Below the pieces are notes generated by a model. That model worked only from the letters and a program-made list of their open reading frames with translations, was not told the origin of the DNA and did no database searches. Below, piece after piece: positions 20,950-22,303 of a stretch of 22,303 nucleotides of DNA. The DNA lies in assembly GCA_946887065.1 (NCBI GenBank), contig CAMPKL010000002.1, forward strand, positions 1 through 22,303. Reading direction: 5' to 3'. This DNA comes from an uncultured Bryobacterales bacterium. GTDB lineage: Bacteria > Acidobacteriota > Terriglobia > Bryobacterales > UBA6623. How positions within the stretch are numbered: the first letter of the stretch is position 1; each line of letters begins with the position of its first letter. Position numbers and translations under genes: made by a program.

Positions 20950-22303
20950 ATGAGGAACTCGCGAACCGGCCAGGCCGTGATTTTGCTATTGCTGGCGCTC
21001 GGCATCTTTCTGCTAGGCGCTGTCGGTTGGGCGGTTGAATCTTCGCTCTACTACACCCACAGGCAGATGGCTCAGGCGGCCGCGGACGCGGCCGCTCAGG
21101 CGGCGATTACGAGCATTTATTCCCGAACGAACACGGGGAGCAACCTCATGGACGGCACGCCGTTCACCTGCGCCAACGGCACGGACCTGCGCACGCCTTG
21201 TCACTTTGCCCGGCAACATGGTTTCGGCGTTGCGGGCGGTTCCGACTTGATCGAAGTCGATTTCCCCTCCAGCATTGACGGAGTGGGTGATCTGAGTGCG
21301 GAAACGCCGGCGATCGTCGGCGTCACGATTTCGCGCCCCTTCACGTCCGGCCTCACCCAGCTCGTGGGCGGGATGGGCGCCACCATCAGAGCGCGTGGCG
21401 TGGCGGCGATTTTGATCGAAATCTCTCCGGTACCGATTCTCGTCATGCACCCGGATTTACCCGAGGCCATGTCCATTAACGGCAATCCCCAGATCACCAT
21501 CTGCGGCGGACCGCCTAGGAGTATCCAGGTCAATTCGGTCGCGCCCTTCGTCTCCGGCGGGGGTGGTTCGCCGCTTACCGCGGCACAGCAAAACGGCAAC
21601 GGAAACGGCAACGGCAATGGCAATGGCGGAACGACGGGCGGCACCACAACCGGCGGCACCACGGGTGGCACGACCGGTGGAACCACGACCGGCGGCACAA
21701 CAGGCGGTACCACCACGACGGGCAACGGCAATGGCAACGGCGGTGGTAGCGGCAATGGCGGCGGCAACGGCGGCGGAAACTCGTTTGTCGTGAGCGGCGG
21801 CGGCAACTCCAACCTCGTCGACCTATCCGGAGCGGGCCCCGGCGGCAGCCTGCTTGGCTGCGACGGCAACGGGGGCGAGTTCGGCAATCACGGCGGTCCT
21901 TTCGATTTCAGCGCGACCTCAAACGGCTATCCCGGCGCCCAAATCTTGCCGCCCGACGCCTATCTCCAGACGCTTCCGATCGACGATCCTTTGGCCGGGC
22001 CGGGGCAGATGACATTGGACCCGGCCAAGCCTGGCGATGCACCGTTCAACGGACCCACCTATGACACGCTTCTGCCGGGAGCTGGTATTTGCCCGAATAC
22101 GATCAAGGCTTGCAGAATCTACCACCCCGGCAATTACCCGACTGGAATCAACATCCAGAACGAGATGGCGCTATTCCTACCGGGTCTCTACTACATGAGT
22201 GACAACGGTTTCACGATGGGGTCCAATTCAGCCGTGCAGATGGCCCCTTGCGGCGCGGGCCTGTACGTCGAACCGGATGTGACCTATGCCTGCGGCATGA
22301 CCG
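20950..22303 (+). CDS. TadG-like pilus assembly protein with Gly/Thr/Asn repeat linker (3' partial)
   Basis: The frame starts at ATG 20950 behind GGGGAAGGGG and is open to the window end (451 codons visible), so it is truncated only by the edge. The N-terminus (RTGQAVILLLLALGIFLLGAVGWAVE, then YYTHRQMAQAAADAAAQAAI) is the Tad/TadG membrane-anchor domain, with Glu in place of the usual Asp after the helix and 'ADAAAQAA' conserved. Residues about 155-214 include MSINGNPQITICGG and IQVNS, as in TadG-like beta-rich domains. Residues 215-277 are a low-complexity Gly/Asn/Thr linker. A second beta-rich part contains FLPGLYYMSDNGFTMGSNSAVQM, the 'PGvYy...ggf.i.gns.v' pattern of extracellular TadG-related proteins. 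It is probably exposed in the periplasm or at the surface. Confidence 0.85.
   Translation, partial: MRNSRTGQAVILLLLALGIFLLGAVGWAVESSLYYTHRQMAQAAADAAAQAAITSIYSRTNTGSNLMDGTPFTCANGTDLRTPCHFARQHGFGVAGGSDLIEVDFPSSIDGVGDLSAETPAIVGVTISRPFTSGLTQLVGGMGATIRARGVAAILIEISPVPILVMHPDLPEAMSINGNPQITICGGPPRSIQVNSVAPFVSGGGGSPLTAAQQNGNGNGNGNGNGGTTGGTTTGGTTGGTTGGTTTGGTTGGTTTTGNGNGNGGGSGNGGGNGGGNSFVVSGGGNSNLVDLSGAGPGGSLLGCDGNGGEFGNHGGPFDFSATSNGYPGAQILPPDAYLQTLPIDDPLAGPGQMTLDPAKPGDAPFNGPTYDTLLPGAGICPNTIKACRIYHPGNYPTGINIQNEMALFLPGLYYMSDNGFTMGSNSAVQMAPCGAGLYVEPDVTYACGMT
21592..21780 (+). repeat. In-frame tandem Gly-Asn / Gly-Gly-Thr-Thr repeats
   Basis: Sixty-three codons encode only Gly, Asn and Thr with one Ser. 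The order is a (Gly-Asn) run, then about seven Gly-Gly-Thr-Thr(-Thr) units, then Gly-Asn/Gly-Gly-Asn units. Synonymous codons vary (GGC/GGT/GGA, ACC/ACG/ACA, AAC/AAT), so composition is kept at the protein level, not by recent DNA slippage. It is a flexible linker between two beta-rich domains. Confidence 0.9.

Noticed and set aside
21592..21780. Repeats resembling a CRISPR or tandem DNA array
   Set aside because: Units are in-frame codon repeats with variable synonymous bases and no spacers of constant length; they belong to a coding linker.
21201..21887. Open frame on the minus strand encoding a Pro/Leu/Val-rich 228-residue protein
   Set aside because: It is the complement of the Gly/Asn/Thr repeat of the tadG-like gene; the low complexity is a mirror of the repeat, and there is no ribosome site or family pattern.
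20950..22303. The tadG-like gene as a pseudogene or frameshifted gene
   Set aside because: The frame is uninterrupted to the window edge; it is only cut by the end of the window.

Overview
The window looks like chromosomal DNA of a GC-rich diderm bacterium, most likely an Acidobacteriota member (Bryobacter/Solibacter-like). The reasons are a secreted VWA protein of the 'VWFA-related Acidobacterial' type, several TTG starts, and a Tad locus followed by TadG-like proteins. The taxonomic call is inference. I see no tRNA, rRNA, insertion sequence, CRISPR array or phage gene.

Region 1 (1-6.3 kb) is a mixed housekeeping set on both strands. It holds an AhpD/carboxymuconolactone decarboxylase-like protein open to the left edge, the secreted VWA protein (-), an FprA-type ferredoxin/adrenodoxin-NADP reductase (-) divergent from a HAD-IIA phosphatase (+), a translationally coupled pair of four-helix DMT/SMR-type membrane proteins (-), an endonuclease/exonuclease/phosphatase-fold protein (+), and a 68-residue two-helix membrane protein (+).

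Region 2 (6.4-12.1 kb, +) is a tightly overlapped four-gene unit: a sigma-54 enhancer-binding regulator with a degenerate receiver domain, then three large polytopic membrane proteins. One has the 'DPDxWWH' N-terminus and a 'GGYFIW...FVDGR' tail, one is GT87/DUF2029-like, and one is GT39/ArnT-like. They look like GT-C-fold glycan enzymes.

Region 3 (12.1 kb to the right edge, +) is a Tad/Flp type IVc pilus locus. The order is flp, prepilin peptidase, cpaB, tadZ, tadA, tadB, tadC, a 31-aa one-helix microprotein, DUF192, DUF192-PilZ-like fusion, tadE, a second tadE/F-like gene, and a tadG-like gene cut by the window edge. No secretin (rcpA/cpaC) lies between cpaB and tadZ, where it is usually found.

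The most interesting signal is non-coding. Upstream of flp there is a sigma-54-like -24/-12 element (GG-N10-GC) at 12250-12266. About 90-150 bp upstream of the start site it predicts are three copies of GGATAC-N3-CGTA, spaced 32 and 16 bp, two of them perfect palindromes. This is the layout of an enhancer for a sigma-54 activator, and such an activator is encoded 6 kb upstream. A strong hairpin directly after flp could separate abundant pilin mRNA from low-level assembly-gene mRNA. A second non-coding leader (18603-18760) with an operator-like palindrome and hairpins precedes the DUF192 genes. The working model, which is inference, is that a sigma-54 regulator and possibly a PilZ-like/DUF192 module control a Tad pilus that may be linked to the glycan genes beside it.
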